Assembly: GCA_037975125.1 (NCBI GenBank)
Contig: CM075857.1
Location: 20,596,997-20,660,996, forward strand
DNA length: 64,000 nucleotides
Reading direction: 5' to 3'
From: Latrodectus hesperus
Taxonomy: Eukaryota; Arthropoda; Arachnida; Araneae; Theridiidae
A program made the position numbers and the translations under genes. The notes beneath the pieces were generated by a model. That model ran no database searches and was not told the DNA's origin. It saw only the letters and a list, made by a program, of their open reading frames with translations. Within the stretch, counting starts at the first letter, position 1, and every line of letters starts with the position of its first letter. Shown piece by piece: positions 24,753 to 37,884 of this stretch.

Positions 24753-24796
24753 CAAAAAAAAAAAAAAAAAAAGAAAAGAAAAAGAAAGAAAGAAAA
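24753..24796. repeat. Poly-A / (GAAA)n tract
   Basis: A run of about 19 A followed by GAAAAGAAAAAGAAAGAAAG. It may be the tail of a plus-strand retroelement, but nothing upstream is recognisable. Confidence 0.85.
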
Positions 24797-25166
24797 TTAG
24801 CAATCTGATACGCGCGAAATTTATGTAACTAGATATGGGATAAGATTTTGCAGAAAAATATTTATACAATGAAAATTCATCGAAGAATATCTTTCATTTG
24901 TTGGAAATGCTTTTATGCTTTGTTTTTGACACACATAATTTTTTTTAAATTTTTTTCACTATTCTTAAAATTGACCCATTTATGAATGGTCACTCATTAA
25001 GCTCCAATTTCCCTGCTTCAGCTTTTAAAAATCTGCTATTGCTTGTGCATTTAATGTGTGAAAAATGATGAGAGAAAAAAATCTTAATAAAACTTTAATG
25101 ACAAAGGTAGGGATACTTTAAACTGTTTTTATCTTTAAAATTAGAATCCGGTTGAATTTAAAGTTG

Positions 25167-25168
<2 letters not shown>

Positions 25169-25223
<55 letters not shown>
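25169..25223. repeat. (AT)n microsatellite
   Basis: 55 bases of pure AT repeat. Confidence 0.97.
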
Positions 25224-25227
<4 letters not shown>

Positions 25228-25854
25228 TGTTGATAATACATATAAAATACAAGCTGACCGGTACAGGCGAACTTCGGACTGTCACCTAGCCCCTCATAAT
25301 TTTTAACTACGCTCAGGTGAAGAGGTCACATCTGAGCTAAAACGCCTTTTCCACAACCACCCACGCCTTATCAGCAGAAGAACATTGGAAGTCACAAAGT
25401 CGTTAATACATAGTTAATCGTATTTCTAAGAAACTTCTATTTCGTTCTTCTTTTTCTGCTTTAACTGAATTAACAAACGCACAAGGTTTTGTTGTTCAAA
25501 TTTAAGAAATGTTAAGGATTTCTTGGCTTAAAATTTGGATTATTTTCTTGAATTATTGAATTCGCAGCGTAACTGAAGGTGAGATTTGAAAAATGGTAGA
25601 CTATCGAAATGGTAGACTAAAGAAAGTAGACTATCGAAATCATTATAAAACAATTGATATTTATAAAACCCACATGTATTGCATATATGCATTTTTAATT
25701 TCTAATGGCATGTATTAGAAGACAATTGTAATCAGAATAACAAACAATAAAACTAGAACCAAGATCAAAAGTATCATGAACCCTAATAACAAAACTGAAA
25801 CCACAGTAAATCTGTAAATCGTTAATTTTGTGCTGAACATTTCAGTATTTCTCC

Positions 25855-26290
25855 CACAAGTGCCCGAGCTCAGTGCAGGGCAGACTCAAATGGTCTACAT
25901 CCATTTCTTTTCATATGTTGCTCAGTTGACAAAAAGGACTTGATAGTATTTTTATACCATATAGATGTTTAGAGAGACAATCGAGGCTAGTAGCTAGGCG
26001 AAAAATGGCAACAGATCTGTCCCTTGGCCGAAATAGAATATTGTGATTTCATCGATTCATTTCTTGTCTTTATGTTTTTCCAATGGTCCTCTTCAAAAGA
26101 CTTTTTAACTAGCCATTTGGCGGTATAAAAAGGAATCGGTTAATCTACTATTTGTACAATTTTGGTTGCTTTCTTTACCAAAGAATCAGTTGCTTTATTT
26201 CTCGAGAGTCCACGATGTGTTAGGCTCATTTCAATGCAGCCTCTTTATGTTTTTCGATTAAATCGTTGAGGGTCAGATGAATCTTTTAAA
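25855..26290 (-). pseudogene. Decayed non-LTR retrotransposon: RNase H end and C-terminal region
   Basis: On the minus strand one frame reads THRGLSRNKATDSLVKKATK (RNase H end; GN-x-x-AD-x-LAK in intact relatives) and PIPFYTAKWLVKKSFEEDHW. After a frameshift it continues RDRSVAIFRLATSLDCLSKH, then LYGIKILSSPFCQLS. FRL-x-T-x-x-DCL-x-x-HL is characteristic of this class. One internal stop and at least one frameshift show it is dead. It is probably a relative of the element at 759-1075, covering a region further upstream, but the two do not overlap enough to prove this. Confidence 0.72.
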
Positions 26291-27352
26291 ATATAAGCTG
26301 ACGCGGGAGCTTCAGATGAAGCAATAGTCAGGAAAGTCCCTAGAATTTGACAGTATAACAGCCTTTGAAAAATTTTCAAACTGATACAAAAAATTATACA
26401 TAGGATTTGTGAAATTATAATTTTATAAAAAATATTTCTTGAATTAATTAGATATAATTGCGATATTTTTAGATATCTAATTAGTTCAAGAAGACAACAA
26501 TTTGATTTTATTTTTCGATTAATAATTTTGGTTATTTTATTCGAATTTCCTTCACAATTATTGTTACAAAAACCCTCATAATAAAAATGGTGCATATTTA
26601 AATAATAAATTCAATTAATAGCTAAATATTAATTATTAATATTAAATATTAAATTGAATAAATAATTAGTTGCTTATTAATTAAAATCAATTTTAAAATT
26701 TGGGGCATAGTTATTGTAAATTTTTAAAACAATAATAATTCATATAAATATTAATGTAGCAAAATTTTAAATATTAACTATCCATTAAAATTGTGACATT
26801 TTATTGTGAATTCAAGTTGCATAAAAATTTCATTACAATAGAAAAACTTTTGACTACAGTGTTAACACATCTCCACATTAATTTTCATAATAGCATTCTC
26901 TGCCATTTTCAAAAAAAATTATCCTTCATTTAACAAGCTAACTTACGTATTTAATGAACTTTCTTACATATACATTGGTTAATTATCTTATACTGCATTC
27001 AACTTCCTTATAGAGAAGAAACCTAGCATCTAAAATAATATAATTATTCCTTTTGAAAATTTCATTTCTATTTGAATTATACAATCATCAATCAAAGAAA
27101 AAATGGATTCTTTTAATCTAATTTTTTCATGAAAAATGTGAGCACAAATTTTCATAACATGAAAAAGTACTATAAATAAAAACGTTTTTTTCAGTAATTT
27201 CAAAATAAAAAAAATCCCTTTTAATTCGCACTTTTAAATTTGGATATCAAATTGATTTAAAAGTAATAACAAATTGGCCGTCACTTTGAAAGTAAGTCTT
27301 GTCTTACACTAATTGTGATCAGTGAAAGTTTATTAATTGTCAAACAATTGGC

Positions 27353-27441
27353 TGATCTTATAATTTACTACTCTGATTTTATAATTTAATAACTGATTTT
27401 ATAATTAATTACTGATTTAATTACTAATTTTATAATTCAAA
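27353..27441. repeat. Degenerate tandem repeat
   Basis: About four variants of CTGATTTTATAATTTAAT-like units of 18-24 bases. Confidence 0.55.
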
Positions 27442-28209
27442 ATGATGTAAGGTAAATACCTTAACATTTCATCATTTTCAAGGCGTCAGACATCTCTATT
27501 CATTTTGTTTTACTCACTTAAGTTTTATTTAACATCTGTTCCTGTACAATAATCATTTTCTACCTTATTTTTTGTGAATAAATTTTATACGAAAAATGAA
27601 ACGCTCATCATACCATGCATTTTTTACTTCTTTCAAACCCTCATCATTCTATAAGATTAATATATATATGGTTCTTTGGAATGGTAATAGAGCATAAAAG
27701 TTTGATAAATCTTATACATTCACTCTAGATTCATAGCAGATTTTAACATCCATTAAACTTTCCATTATAAAATATGTTAATACCTAATTGATTATAGAAG
27801 TAGGGCAAATTTATATTATGTCTAGACAAATGTGCATATGTTCAATATACAATATGTAGTTACAATTTGTAAGCAGCATTTTTTTACGAATCTAGCGTTT
27901 TAATGACATAAATTTAATGAGAAAATAATTTTAAAAAAAAAATATAATACTATGTTTTTTAGAAAAAGTGGTTAAATACCCATGATTGGTAATCGAAGAA
28001 ATAGATAAATTCGTCAGTAAACAATCCATTAAAAAATTAACTCATATAATTTTAAAATCCTTTCAAAGTTGATATAAGGATCCGTGTTCAAAAATGATGA
28101 TATTCTTTTATCCAATAATTTTCTCAGAAGCTGCCTTCTGTAAACTTTTATATTTGATATCAGAGAATCTTAAGATAACCAATGTATTTATTTGCATGCA
28201 TGCATGAGG

Positions 28210-28333
<124 letters not shown>

Positions 28334-30881
28334 TCCGAATTTAATAACATAATTTTAGCTGATTCTATTTTAAAGTGGTTAAAATTTTATAACTGTCGCG
28401 TACAAATATATTTCAAAAGTTACTTCATAGAAAATAAAATTCTAGTTCCATAAAGTTTTAAATCATTCATATTTTGATGATATTTAGATTCTTTTTTGAA
28501 ACATCTTAGTACCAAATTTTCATCCTGAAGCAATAAATCAATGTAGTTTAAAGAAAAAACAAATTTGGGATTATGGTTCATTTTTTACTAGTCACATTAC
28601 ATAACTACATCTTAATGTTTTAAGGTATATAATATTTTTCCTTTTCCTAACCTGTAAACAATTTTTAATTAAATTTAAATTTATAGAAAAATTTTATAAA
28701 TAAAAATAGATAAAAACACATCATTTTGACAAGAACTTTGTCATATTTTTAAGCAAACAATTTTGCATATATTTTTATTTATATAACTGTTCCATTTTGA
28801 ATACTATTTATGAAGTATTCTTTCTTAACAAATTACTTTTGATTATAATGAAGAATAAACGTAAAGAAAAAAAAAGTATGTATTGAGCCTTCAGAAAAAT
28901 AATTAAAATTTTGATTATGTTTACTAAATGTTGATGTTCAATTTAAAAACAATTGAAATGTTAATTTGTGTATTAAAATCGATGAAATATCAGAGATATT
29001 TTCAAGGAACATTATAGATGCTTCTTTTAGACAGAATGAATTCACTTGTGATGAAATTTTTGTTCGATAAATTTGTAAAATGTATAAAAATTCTCGAAAA
29101 TCTAGAAAGACTTCTTGACAAAACAACTCATGTGTTTTTCGCAACTTTAAGGATTTCAAGTTTGTTTTCAAGGAATAATGGTTGCTCACCTTCGCTCATT
29201 ATAATATCGAATAAAAACACAGAATTAATTTCAAGGTGACCTTCAAAATTTACTCAGACTGAGCTTCAACCGCTGACTCTCTAGGCTAGAAAACATTTAA
29301 TTTAGATAAAAAAAACTTAATCTTCCATTCGCGAGCGATGCAAAATCTATTAACTAGAAAGATTTAAAGTTCACTCCCGAACCGGATTAGTCTTCCGAAT
29401 ACTACGAACAAAAAATAAAGTTCGAAAACAGAATCAAGTGTCTGTCACGTGCGATGACGTTAAATGACTGAGTTATCGTTTTTCAAGGACAAAAGAAGTC
29501 TTGGGATTGAGGAACAATGTTATTCCTCTTGTTATCTCATTTTGAGCGATGAACTCCTTTTTGCGATTATTGGTCTCTTTGTTGACATACTCAAGGAGAT
29601 ATTAGACTTCCCCACAGTTTAAAGTACCATTTTAGAAAAAAATAAGCTGTTTCTAGTTGTGAAAGTATTTAACTTTTCCCACACCTTTAAGAATATCATT
29701 TCGGTAGTACAGAAAAATGTTTATTTTTGTATGATTTTACTAACAGAACTAAAATGGAAATAAATAAACATGTGCGTTGAAGTTGTGAGAGAAAATACCA
29801 AGTTCTTTTATCAATAAATATTTAGAATATCGTTAAATGTTGGCACCAAAATGCATTCACACATGTGAACTAGCTGTTTTTGTTGAAATTCTGTGTTACA
29901 TTTTGTAATTGTTTATTAAGCTATCTATCAGAGTTTAGATACATGCAAAACAGCTCTCATTGACGATGTACTTCAGAAGAAAATTTTTGACATCGTTTGG
30001 TTTGAGATTCTTTAGGAATATAAGATGCTTCAACATGTATTAAAAACTGAATGCATTATAAATTGAATATTTTTTTTTTTTACAAAATGAAGTGAATTAG
30101 CCGTTTTGCAAAATAAGTTACATTAAATAATTCAGTGACGTATATTCTGTCATTTAAGGGAACATTACTTGAGTTTGTAAGTAAGAGAAAAAGTTCTCTG
30201 AATAAAGTAACTGATTGAATCAGCTCCGAATAGAACACTAATATTCACAATTATTTAAGGAGAATTTAATTTTTTTTAACTAAATCAGGAACAGAACGAT
30301 TGCTTACAAGTTTATAAAGTGAATAAACAACAGTTGTGAGTAAATTTTGACCTATAATATTCAAATGAAATTAAAATCCATCAATGCATTGATTTAAGCA
30401 CATATATCAAGACACAATTTTGCAGTCAAAAGTCTCAAGAGATTTAAGTTAGCTTCATTTTTTTCCTAAAAAGTTTTTATTTCGAAAGCTGAAAGAAATC
30501 TAACAAGTTTAAAAAACGCTTTCTGACCAATGACAATATAATCTCAGCTTAGTATTGTAGAAATAATTTACATGTTTATTAATTTTTACAAAATAATTCT
30601 GTAAGCAGACATTGCAATTACAGAAAACTAATTTTTAAAATGTTTTCATTGGCTTCACCTTAGCCTAATAGTAAAATCAAATTCTCCGAAATGGAAAACC
30701 TTAATTTGATTCTGATCTCTGTCGAACAATTATAGATGTTACGTTTCTGCTTTCTACATTATTGTCTATTGTGGTAAATGTTTGGCGGTTATTTGGACAC
30801 TGAAATCCTCACATTTTTTTCTTAAGCAAATACCATAATTTCGAAACAAAAATGTTTACTCTGGATTAACCGAAAAAATTC

Positions 30882-31145
30882 GGTGGCATTGTGGTATTGT
30901 TTCGTGCTTCTATGGTCCAAGCCTGTGGTTCAATCCTCGAGCTGGGATAGGTGAATTCAGCCTTACTTGACTTCAATTGATTGATAAAACAGACTACCAA
31001 GCACGCTTGGGACTAAACACTGGGGATTTCGCGTTAGGCTGACCACCTAACAAGAATCTATGCTTCGCATCCTAGGGCCCTCGGTCATAAAAACAGACAT
31101 AGTCTTTGACCCCAAATGGGTTGTCGTGCCATTGAGTTTAATTTA
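30882..31145 (+). mobile_element. SINE family 4, copy a
   Basis: Head TTCGGTGGCATTGTGGTATT with a B box GTGGTTCAATCC. The body has TTGGGACTAAACACTGGGGA, ACCACCTAACAAGAATCTAT and AGTCTTTGACCCCAAATGGG, each matched in copy b at 37.9-38.2 kb. No duplication was found, so the ends are approximate. Confidence 0.6.
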
Positions 31146-31345
31146 TGGTCTAATATCCTTTTGAGCCCAGCGTCACCGTTTCAAAAAACTGCGGCGCGAA
31201 AAGATTACATTTCTTACCCCCTTGACCAAAAGGAGAGGGTCATTTTCATCCCACTTAAGCGTTGAAGTTTTCACCGTGACGAATCTTTATCTTATGAGGG
31301 TGATACACCGCGCTAGGTCTGCCGTAATTTTCATGAAAATGTAAA
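31146..31345. other. Unassigned GC-richer segment
   Basis: Follows the SINE and differs from the AT-rich background (for example GCGGCGCGAAAAG, CACCGCGCTAGGTCTGCC). No repeat partner in the window and no protein match recognised. Confidence 0.3.
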
Positions 31346-31411
31346 TGTGTTTACCATAAGTACTTATATACTAAATTATCATTCAAATAGTACATTCCAA
31401 ATATACTCATA

Positions 31412-31715
31412 TTCTTCTTCTTCTTCTTCTTAGAGTAAGGTTTGTATGTCATTGGGCATCTCTGCTTTTATCAGCATTTTGTACTGTTAACTCCAAACCC
31501 AATGTTTCCTAGTTCCAGTTGCTCGGGTCACCCACTTTATTAATAAAGTCCGAGTCCTTTAATGGAGTCTAGGTGTCACTATCTAGTATGGATGATGCCT
31601 AAACAAGTTAATCTAGGGAGGGCAAGGGCCTCGCATTCGTAAATGATATGCTTGGCAGTTTCCTCTTGCATGACATTTCCTGCAGATGGGGTCTTGCTGA
31701 AACAGTCTCATTTTA
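31412..31715 (-). mobile_element. Non-LTR retrotransposon 3' end with (AAG)n tail, copy a
   Basis: Minus strand closely matches the copy at 42406-42735: a zinc-knuckle region starting ICRKCHA, then, after a one-base frameshift, HIIYECEALALPRL. A shared 3' UTR follows, then an (AAG)n tail (CTT repeats at 31412-31431). Similarity stops sharply at about 31715, the 5' truncation point. Confidence 0.72.
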
Positions 31716-33104
31716 TGGAGGTTTTTATGGAGTCCCGTTTTATGGAGCTGAACCACAGCCGTCTTCTGAGACACTCACTTTCGTGGTACAACAGTTGTAC
31801 CACCGAGACGAAAAGGATATGTGTTTTCTTTCTGAAGACACTGGAACACGGCTTTGGATCCATGAAAAGATTTCTCGATAAATATGCAATAGAATTAGTT
31901 TGACATGGTAGAACACGTAAACAACAGTCGAAGTCTATAATATAAAGCATCTGATTACATCCACCGTGTTTTTACAACTTGGAAGAACTTTCCTAAAATA
32001 GTATGTCATATTCGCGTATCACAAAATAGAAAACATGAAAACTCTTTAAACAAAAAGCATATTCTATTTTCTGCATCAATCCCAAAAGAAATACATGAAA
32101 TAAGAAAAACAAAAAATAGTGCAGCATCCATTTTTTATTATTCAACAGTCGTTGGAATCAAGTTCGATTAAAAATTCGAATATTGCAATCTTAACACTAA
32201 TCTACTGTACACTCAAGTATGTAATGGATGTTTAGTGGTGCCTTGCAACATTTCGGTGTCGTTAGGTTACCTATATTAAACATCGGGGGAAAAATCTGTT
32301 TGAAGTTGACCATTATTTAATAATAGGATCCTGGTCTTCGAAATGGAAGATCAGAAGTTCTATACGAAGAACTGTGGAAGACCAAAGTTGCGTCTCTGTT
32401 TGTATGTTTTGACAATATAATTGTCTCGAATTCTATGTTTTCTCGGAATTTTTCTTCGTGCGATGAACTCATTATCTACAGCCCTTAAAATTAAAAAAAA
32501 ACTGTGGATCTTGAAAAAGATTTAAAACAATTTACAATTATTAGGCTATATACAATGCGCTTCATATTGTTCCTTTTCAGAGTTACAGAATAAACAAAAG
32601 CGAAAAATGATATTTACGGTTATCTTTTGTTGAATATCAGCGGAAATGAAGACCACGGCATAAAGATTTATTTCGTCCAGAAATACATGATTATTCTATT
32701 AGTCAGCACATACTCTGCAAAATCACTATGAGTAAAATCACAAAAAAAGTAATCACTATGAATTTTGGTTGCATATAATATATTCAATTTTGTCCACTAA
32801 ATATAAACCTAAGCAAAGAATTTATTCCCAAAAATATTACTTAAAAAGTAAAAGAAATATCTGATACATTCTGATCGGCTTATACCTTTACGAATCACAA
32901 ATATATATGATCCATTGTATAAAATGAAGTGATGAAATTTTACAAAACTTTTTCGCACTGTTTTGTTGGTATTAATTCTTTATATAAAAAAAAGACTGTC
33001 AGTTACGTAATTTAGACACAGAGTATTGCTTCATATTAATGTGTTTTTCAGAAGCCCAAAACTGCAAATTTTAATTGTTTACAAAATTTTTCAAGTAAAC
33101 TATA
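31716..33104. other. Intergenic stretch, nothing recognised
   Basis: Short frames near 31643-31950 are readings across the end of the retrotransposon copy and its flank. Confidence 0.55.
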
Positions 33105-33431
33105 TTAAATATACAAACAGCCAACGTCAAAGTCATCTTCATCAATTAGCCTGAATATGTCATTCACAAAATTTTCGCTTTGTCTCGTAACACAAAATGA
33201 GAGTATTTGTGACACAGAATCTTGAACGAAAAGCAAGTCAGATTTTTTTTTCAGTACTTTTAGCATGTTGAATGGGTTTGGAGCAAATTCTACAATTTTG
33301 ACAGAACAAAATGGTATGAAATGCAGCGATATTTCCCGGAATGTCTTCAGATTACCTAGAATCGAATCAACATAAGCAATCCCCATTATCTAATCAACTA
33401 CTCTGCCTGTTTGTTGAAATTCATCCAAAAA
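33105..33431 (-). pseudogene. Unidentified coding-like segment
   Basis: A 93-codon frame on the minus strand (33386 to 33105) contains FREISLHFIPFCSVKIVEFA, LFVQDSVSQILSFCVTRQ and LIDEDDFDVGCLY. The same frame extends upstream across one stop through CQFLDEFQQTGRVVD. Residue composition is more protein-like than the surrounding frames. I do not recognise the family. It could be a lone exon, a processed pseudogene or chance. Confidence 0.3.
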
Positions 33432-33712
33432 CTGACATATCAGTATGCTTATATTTATTATAGGGAAAGTTTCTCAGATTCGTCGGGAAAGCTTTTTTAA
33501 AAAGATATTTTATTGTGAAAATTTACGTAATTTAAAAATTTTAACAATTAGTTATTTGGTTTGCCATTTTATAGTAATTTTATTTATTCACACAAAGACT
33601 AATAATATCCGATCTTATTGTTTTGACACCGTGAAGAAGCCAGACTAACAACTTAAGGCTGCTGTAAGACATTTTAATATCCACTACGTAAATTGCCATC
33701 CGGAAAGTCTTT

Positions 33713-33789
33713 TCATAGATAATGGCATACTCATGTGCCGCAAGGGAGGAAACCCGGAAAACTCCCAAACACCCACTTTATCAAACACT
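33713..33789 (-). mobile_element. SINE family 5, copy c, part interrupted by mariner (left piece)
   Basis: GCAAGGGAGGAAACCCGGAA, AACTCCCAAACACCCAC matches copies a and b. It stops at the mariner's TA site at 33790-33791 and resumes at 34724. Confidence 0.65.
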
Positions 33790-33791
33790 TA

Positions 33792-34721
33792 CGAGTTGTG
33801 GCTATTAAATAACGAGACTATCGTTGTAAAAAGTTTTATTCTTATTTTATACATAATTATTCATTATCGCCTTCAATGTACACCCCTTCTCTATCCCTGC
33901 AACGCTGCATGCGAATTTTCCATTGTTGGAAACAGTGCTGGAAGTCATCTTTTGTCAACTCCTTCAGTACTCTTGCCGCTTTCTCTTTAACAGCTTCCAC
34001 GGACTCAAATCTTGTTCCTTTTAATCCAGATTTCACCTTAGGGAACAGATAGAAGTCACATGGTGCCAGGTCTGGCGAGTAAGGTGGATGCTCTAACAGT
34101 GGGATGCTGTGTTTGGCCAGGAATCTCTTGACAGATAATGCGGAATGAGCTTTTGGAGGAGAATTTTGGCACCATTTTGGCGCACACTTTTTTCATGCTC
34201 AAGTTGTCATGTAAAATTTGCCGAACACATTCTTTATCAATGTTTACAGTTTCAGCTATTGCACGAATACTCAATCGACGATCAGACCGAATCAAACTAG
34301 CAACTTTTTCGACATTTTCATCCATTTTTGACGTTGAAGGGCCGCGAATCATCTTCAATGTCTTGTAGGCCATCTTTAAAACGTTTGAACCATTCAAAAA
34401 CTCGTGCACGGGATAAACATTCACTGCCGTACACTTCTTTCAGTAAATTATAAGTTTCAGTACCGGTTTTTCCAAATTTGAAGAGAAATTTAACAACAAT
34501 TCGTTGCTCTATTATAACACTAACCATTTTTTCGCCAAAATATAAAATAACAATGTTAACGGAAATGAAGGTTATGACTAAATCGTGTTACTTACGCAAA
34601 TGAGGCTTAGGGCATTTTTAAGAGAAAGCTTCACACTAAACAGATGACAGTCAATGGCGGACTACGCATGCGCACTTTTGCCACCCCAGCGTCAGTCTCG
34701 TTATTTAATAGCCACACCTCG
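33792..34721 (-). mobile_element. Internally deleted mariner transposon, 930 bp
   Basis: Left end CGAGTTGTGGCTATTAAATA and reverse-complemented right end CGAGGTGTGGCTATTAAATA form inverted repeats of 28 bp with one mismatch. TA lies outside both ends (33790-33791, 34722-34723), as for all Tc1/mariner elements. Full-length relatives are about 1.3 kb, so some 0.4 kb is missing, taken from the transposase gene. Orientation follows the transposase. Confidence 0.92.
33857..34527 (-). pseudogene. Mariner transposase, frameshifted and internally deleted
   Basis: Reads from ATG at 34527: FGKTGTETYNLLKEVYG and FEWFKRFKDG (N-terminal helix-turn-helix), a frameshift near 34340, then RSDRRLSIRAIAETVNIDKE. 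After KMVPK it jumps, out of frame, to a segment reading AHSALSVKRFLAKHSIP, then HPPYSPDLAPCDFYLFP and the usual C-terminus ending EGDNE with a stop at 33857-33859. The deletion removes the first catalytic aspartate and ends at or beside the second; the third (SPDLAP) remains. It cannot encode active transposase. Confidence 0.9.
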
Positions 34722-34723
34722 TA

Positions 34724-34835
34724 TACAAAAACAAGAAACGGATTACCAAAGTCCTCTTGTTCAATAATAGCTAGAATTGAAACTGGGATATTTTCCTCTG
34801 TAGAGCACTGTCTTATCTCATCAATGCTGGGTCCA
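34724..34835 (-). mobile_element. SINE family 5, copy c (right piece)
   Basis: TTGTTCAATAATAGCTAGAA and TTGAAACTGGGATATTTTCC, then GTAGAGCACTGTCTTATC, line up with TGTTCATCAGGGTCTGGAAT and its following bases in copy a. It continues the left piece once the mariner and one TA are removed. Confidence 0.6.
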
Positions 34836-34850
34836 AGGAAGCATGCTGAT

Positions 34851-35048
34851 CAGGGCCCTACTTAGCCTAATCGGGGACTGGAGTCAAAACTTCATAGGGG
34901 GCTCTCTGCTTCACAACAATAAGGTTCTTTGTCGATATGGCAAACAATTCTATTTAATTGACAAAAAACTTTCTCTTTGATTTTGGGCCCCTTTTTAGTG
35001 TGGGAGCTTAGAGCAACTGCCCAGTATACCCTTGCTTTAGTCAGGCTC
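34851..35048. mobile_element. Possible hAT-like MITE with imperfect ends
   Basis: Left end CAGGGCCCTACTTAGCC and the reverse complement of the right end, GAGCCTGACTAAAGCAAGGG, are roughly similar, and the interior has GGGCCCC and GCAACTGCCC blocks typical of CAGGGCC-type hAT elements. No exact 8-bp duplication remains. An old copy, or chance similarity. Confidence 0.3.
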
Positions 35049-36814
35049 CAATGCAGGTACAAAAACTATTGTTCAATCACAATGTCACGGTGAATTAATT
35101 TAAATTTACTTCTGATAAAATGGATACCAAACGTCTACAACGTTATCCAAGATGGCAGTTAAATCCATGATGCGCTGATCGAAAGATCACCATTCAGTTA
35201 TTAACTCGGTTAAAATTAATGAAGAAAGCATTTGCTATTAAGAATTAACTTATGGTTTTCAGTTAATTATATTAATTATATGTTATTATTAAATGTGTGT
35301 TTAGACAAGTTTATTTTCATATTAAATATATACTTATTTCCTCACTTTTTTACACACAAATCGATCACTTACTTTATCTAGATAATATCGACAAGCACAA
35401 TTCTTTTTTTTTTAAATTAATTCAGTAAAAAATTAAAATTAAAAACCAAAACTGTATTGAGACATCTTACTTCTTAAATAAGCTTAGATTAGTTTTCAAA
35501 ACGCTCTCGCTCTGTCACAATTGTTTCGAACAATTTTTTTTTAAAAAGAAGTATACAATAATAATACCCGATAACTGTATTGATTATGCAATAAGAATTA
35601 AATATATTCATCATCTTTGGTTACGAAAGTATAATTTCATTTATTTTATATTTTAACATAAAACTATTTCATTTAATATAAAAATATTAAAGAAAAGATT
35701 AATCGATATATTAAAATGTTATGCTATTTATAACAGCTCTGATTCTATTAGAATATTCTTATCAGATAATTAAATATTAAATCATACGTCTCTCTAAAAA
35801 TATATATAACGTCAAATATAATCCATTAATATAAATTAATGAATATTCGTTAATTAATATTTTTAAAACCAATAAATAGCTTTAAAAATATAGTTAAATA
35901 TCGGTTTAAATTTCTGTTGGTAACACCCTTACTCTTTACATGCTAGAACGAGTGTACTTGATAAATTTTACTGTTATCACTTGAAATTTAACATTCATTT
36001 AACTAATGCCTTATTTCTATCAAAAATATAAGAGTACTTGATAAATATTTAACCTTATATTTTTACAAAAACAAAAGGCGAAATAAATCACGATTGATAA
36101 CAAAAGCAAAATATGCTCTAATGTGTATAGTTTTTAAAATACTGGGAGCTATTTATTTTCATAAAATATACAAAATTGAATTAAAATGTAAAATTAAAAA
36201 AATTATACCAGTACTGAGAAAAGAAAATTTAAAACTAAAATTTCAAAGTTTCTAATTTTTCTATTGGTTTAAATAAATTAAATTCATGAAATATATTTTA
36301 TAATCATTGGTAGTATTTATTATTATAATATGTAATCAAAACTCTCTAAATGTAGAGGAATAATTTATCTTCTTAAGAGAAACTCTTGTGAAATGTTTCA
36401 AAGATATTTTCTTTTAATGATCTGAGCAAAAGTGAACAAAAAATATCTTAGCTACTTTATGATATCTTCATATACATAACATCATTAGAAATTGATTACA
36501 ATTAAAATCCAAAATATTATTTTCTGTAAGTAGAGTTTTAGTTGGGAGATAGCTAAAAAAATTATTTTAAAGTCTATTGCGACTGTGTGTATATTATTGA
36601 TATTTATAAACTAAAGCATAATGAAAAGTTTATACATTTTTTCCACTATTTGTGAGAAAAATGAATGGAAAGTCATTTAATTTATGATAATGTTGACGCC
36701 GCATGGTGAATAACCTAACTGCCTTTAAGCTTCAATCTATTATAAAATTTCGCTTTTTGGTAAAGCTTTAAGAATTCTTTGCATATATACTTTATGGGAC
36801 GATTTTTCATAGAT
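35049..36814. other. AT-rich intergenic stretch, nothing recognised
   Basis: No coding frame of note and no repeats with clear structure. Confidence 0.6.
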
Positions 36815-36990
36815 AGTGAGACGAATTCACGTGTCTCAAAAGAGAAGACTCTCAAGTGCTCACTGTACATGCCGAAGGTAGAAACGCAATATTCATTTTC
36901 ATTTGCTCAATAATAGAAGGATCGAACCTGATATCTTCCGTTCCGATTGGTGTGGTCCCATGACTAGGCCAGGATCTCTTTCAGACTTTT
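36815..36990 (-). mobile_element. SINE family 5, copy d
   Basis: Minus strand: ATCCTGGCCTAGTCATGGGA (A-box-like), B box CAGGTTCGATCC, then body with TGAGCAAATGAAAATGAA and GGCATGTACAGTGAGCAC. Same order as copies a-c, but more decayed. Confidence 0.55.
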
Positions 36991-37884
36991 TTGGCGTAAG
37001 AACCTCATCACATTAATATTTGAGGAACCCAGTTAGCATTGCGGAAATCCAATCCACGTTTGAGTGAAATGGTCATGTTCCTTTTGTACAGAAATATACT
37101 ACTTTACTTTCACGTGAACATACAAAATCAGTCAAAAACTCTAAAAATATAACAATAATACAAATTAATTAAATTATTTGGTTAAATCAGGCATTAACTG
37201 TAGTCTGTCTGTTAAGGGTATCAACTTTGATGGTCATTACTTGTTAAACTCACTAATTTCTAACAGCACATATGCGAGGATTGTGTATTAATGGGAAGAG
37301 AGTGTGTTTGTTTATTTTTAATTATATTATCAAATCTTGGAAAAATAAATGATAAAGAGGATGAAGTTTTTCTTCAGTCAATGGATTTGATCGAAACTTT
37401 GATTTTATGGTGGCAAACGATGAAAATATTATGTCACAAATATGTCATAGAAAATATAAAAGTTTTAGAAATCGTTATCAGTTCTTTTGCGACACCAAAC
37501 TAGAGTTCTTCTAAGAAATTCATATTAAAATTAGTTTTTAACCCCAAATCGTTTTATGATTGGTAAGTTCTTTCAACAAAGTCATTGACCAACTGGAAAC
37601 ATCACATGTAAAAAAGCAAGTAAAAAAATTAATGGAATTTTATCATAAATATAAAAATGAAATATTATAAATATAATAAAATTCCGTTGCTTTTCAAAAT
37701 CCTTCTAAAAGAGAAGGAATATTGATGAAATACTAGATTAGTTCCACATACGGAATATGCATAAAGTTCTGTAGTCAGAAATTTATTAAATTGGTTCGAT
37801 TTGTAACTCAATATTTTGTACATAATGTCTAACTAGACAAAGGCACAGTTTAAAGTAGATTACTAATTAAAATCGAATGGAGTC

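Noticed and set aside
34138..34368. 76-codon plus-strand frame
   Set aside because: Shadow of the mariner transposase on the opposite strand.
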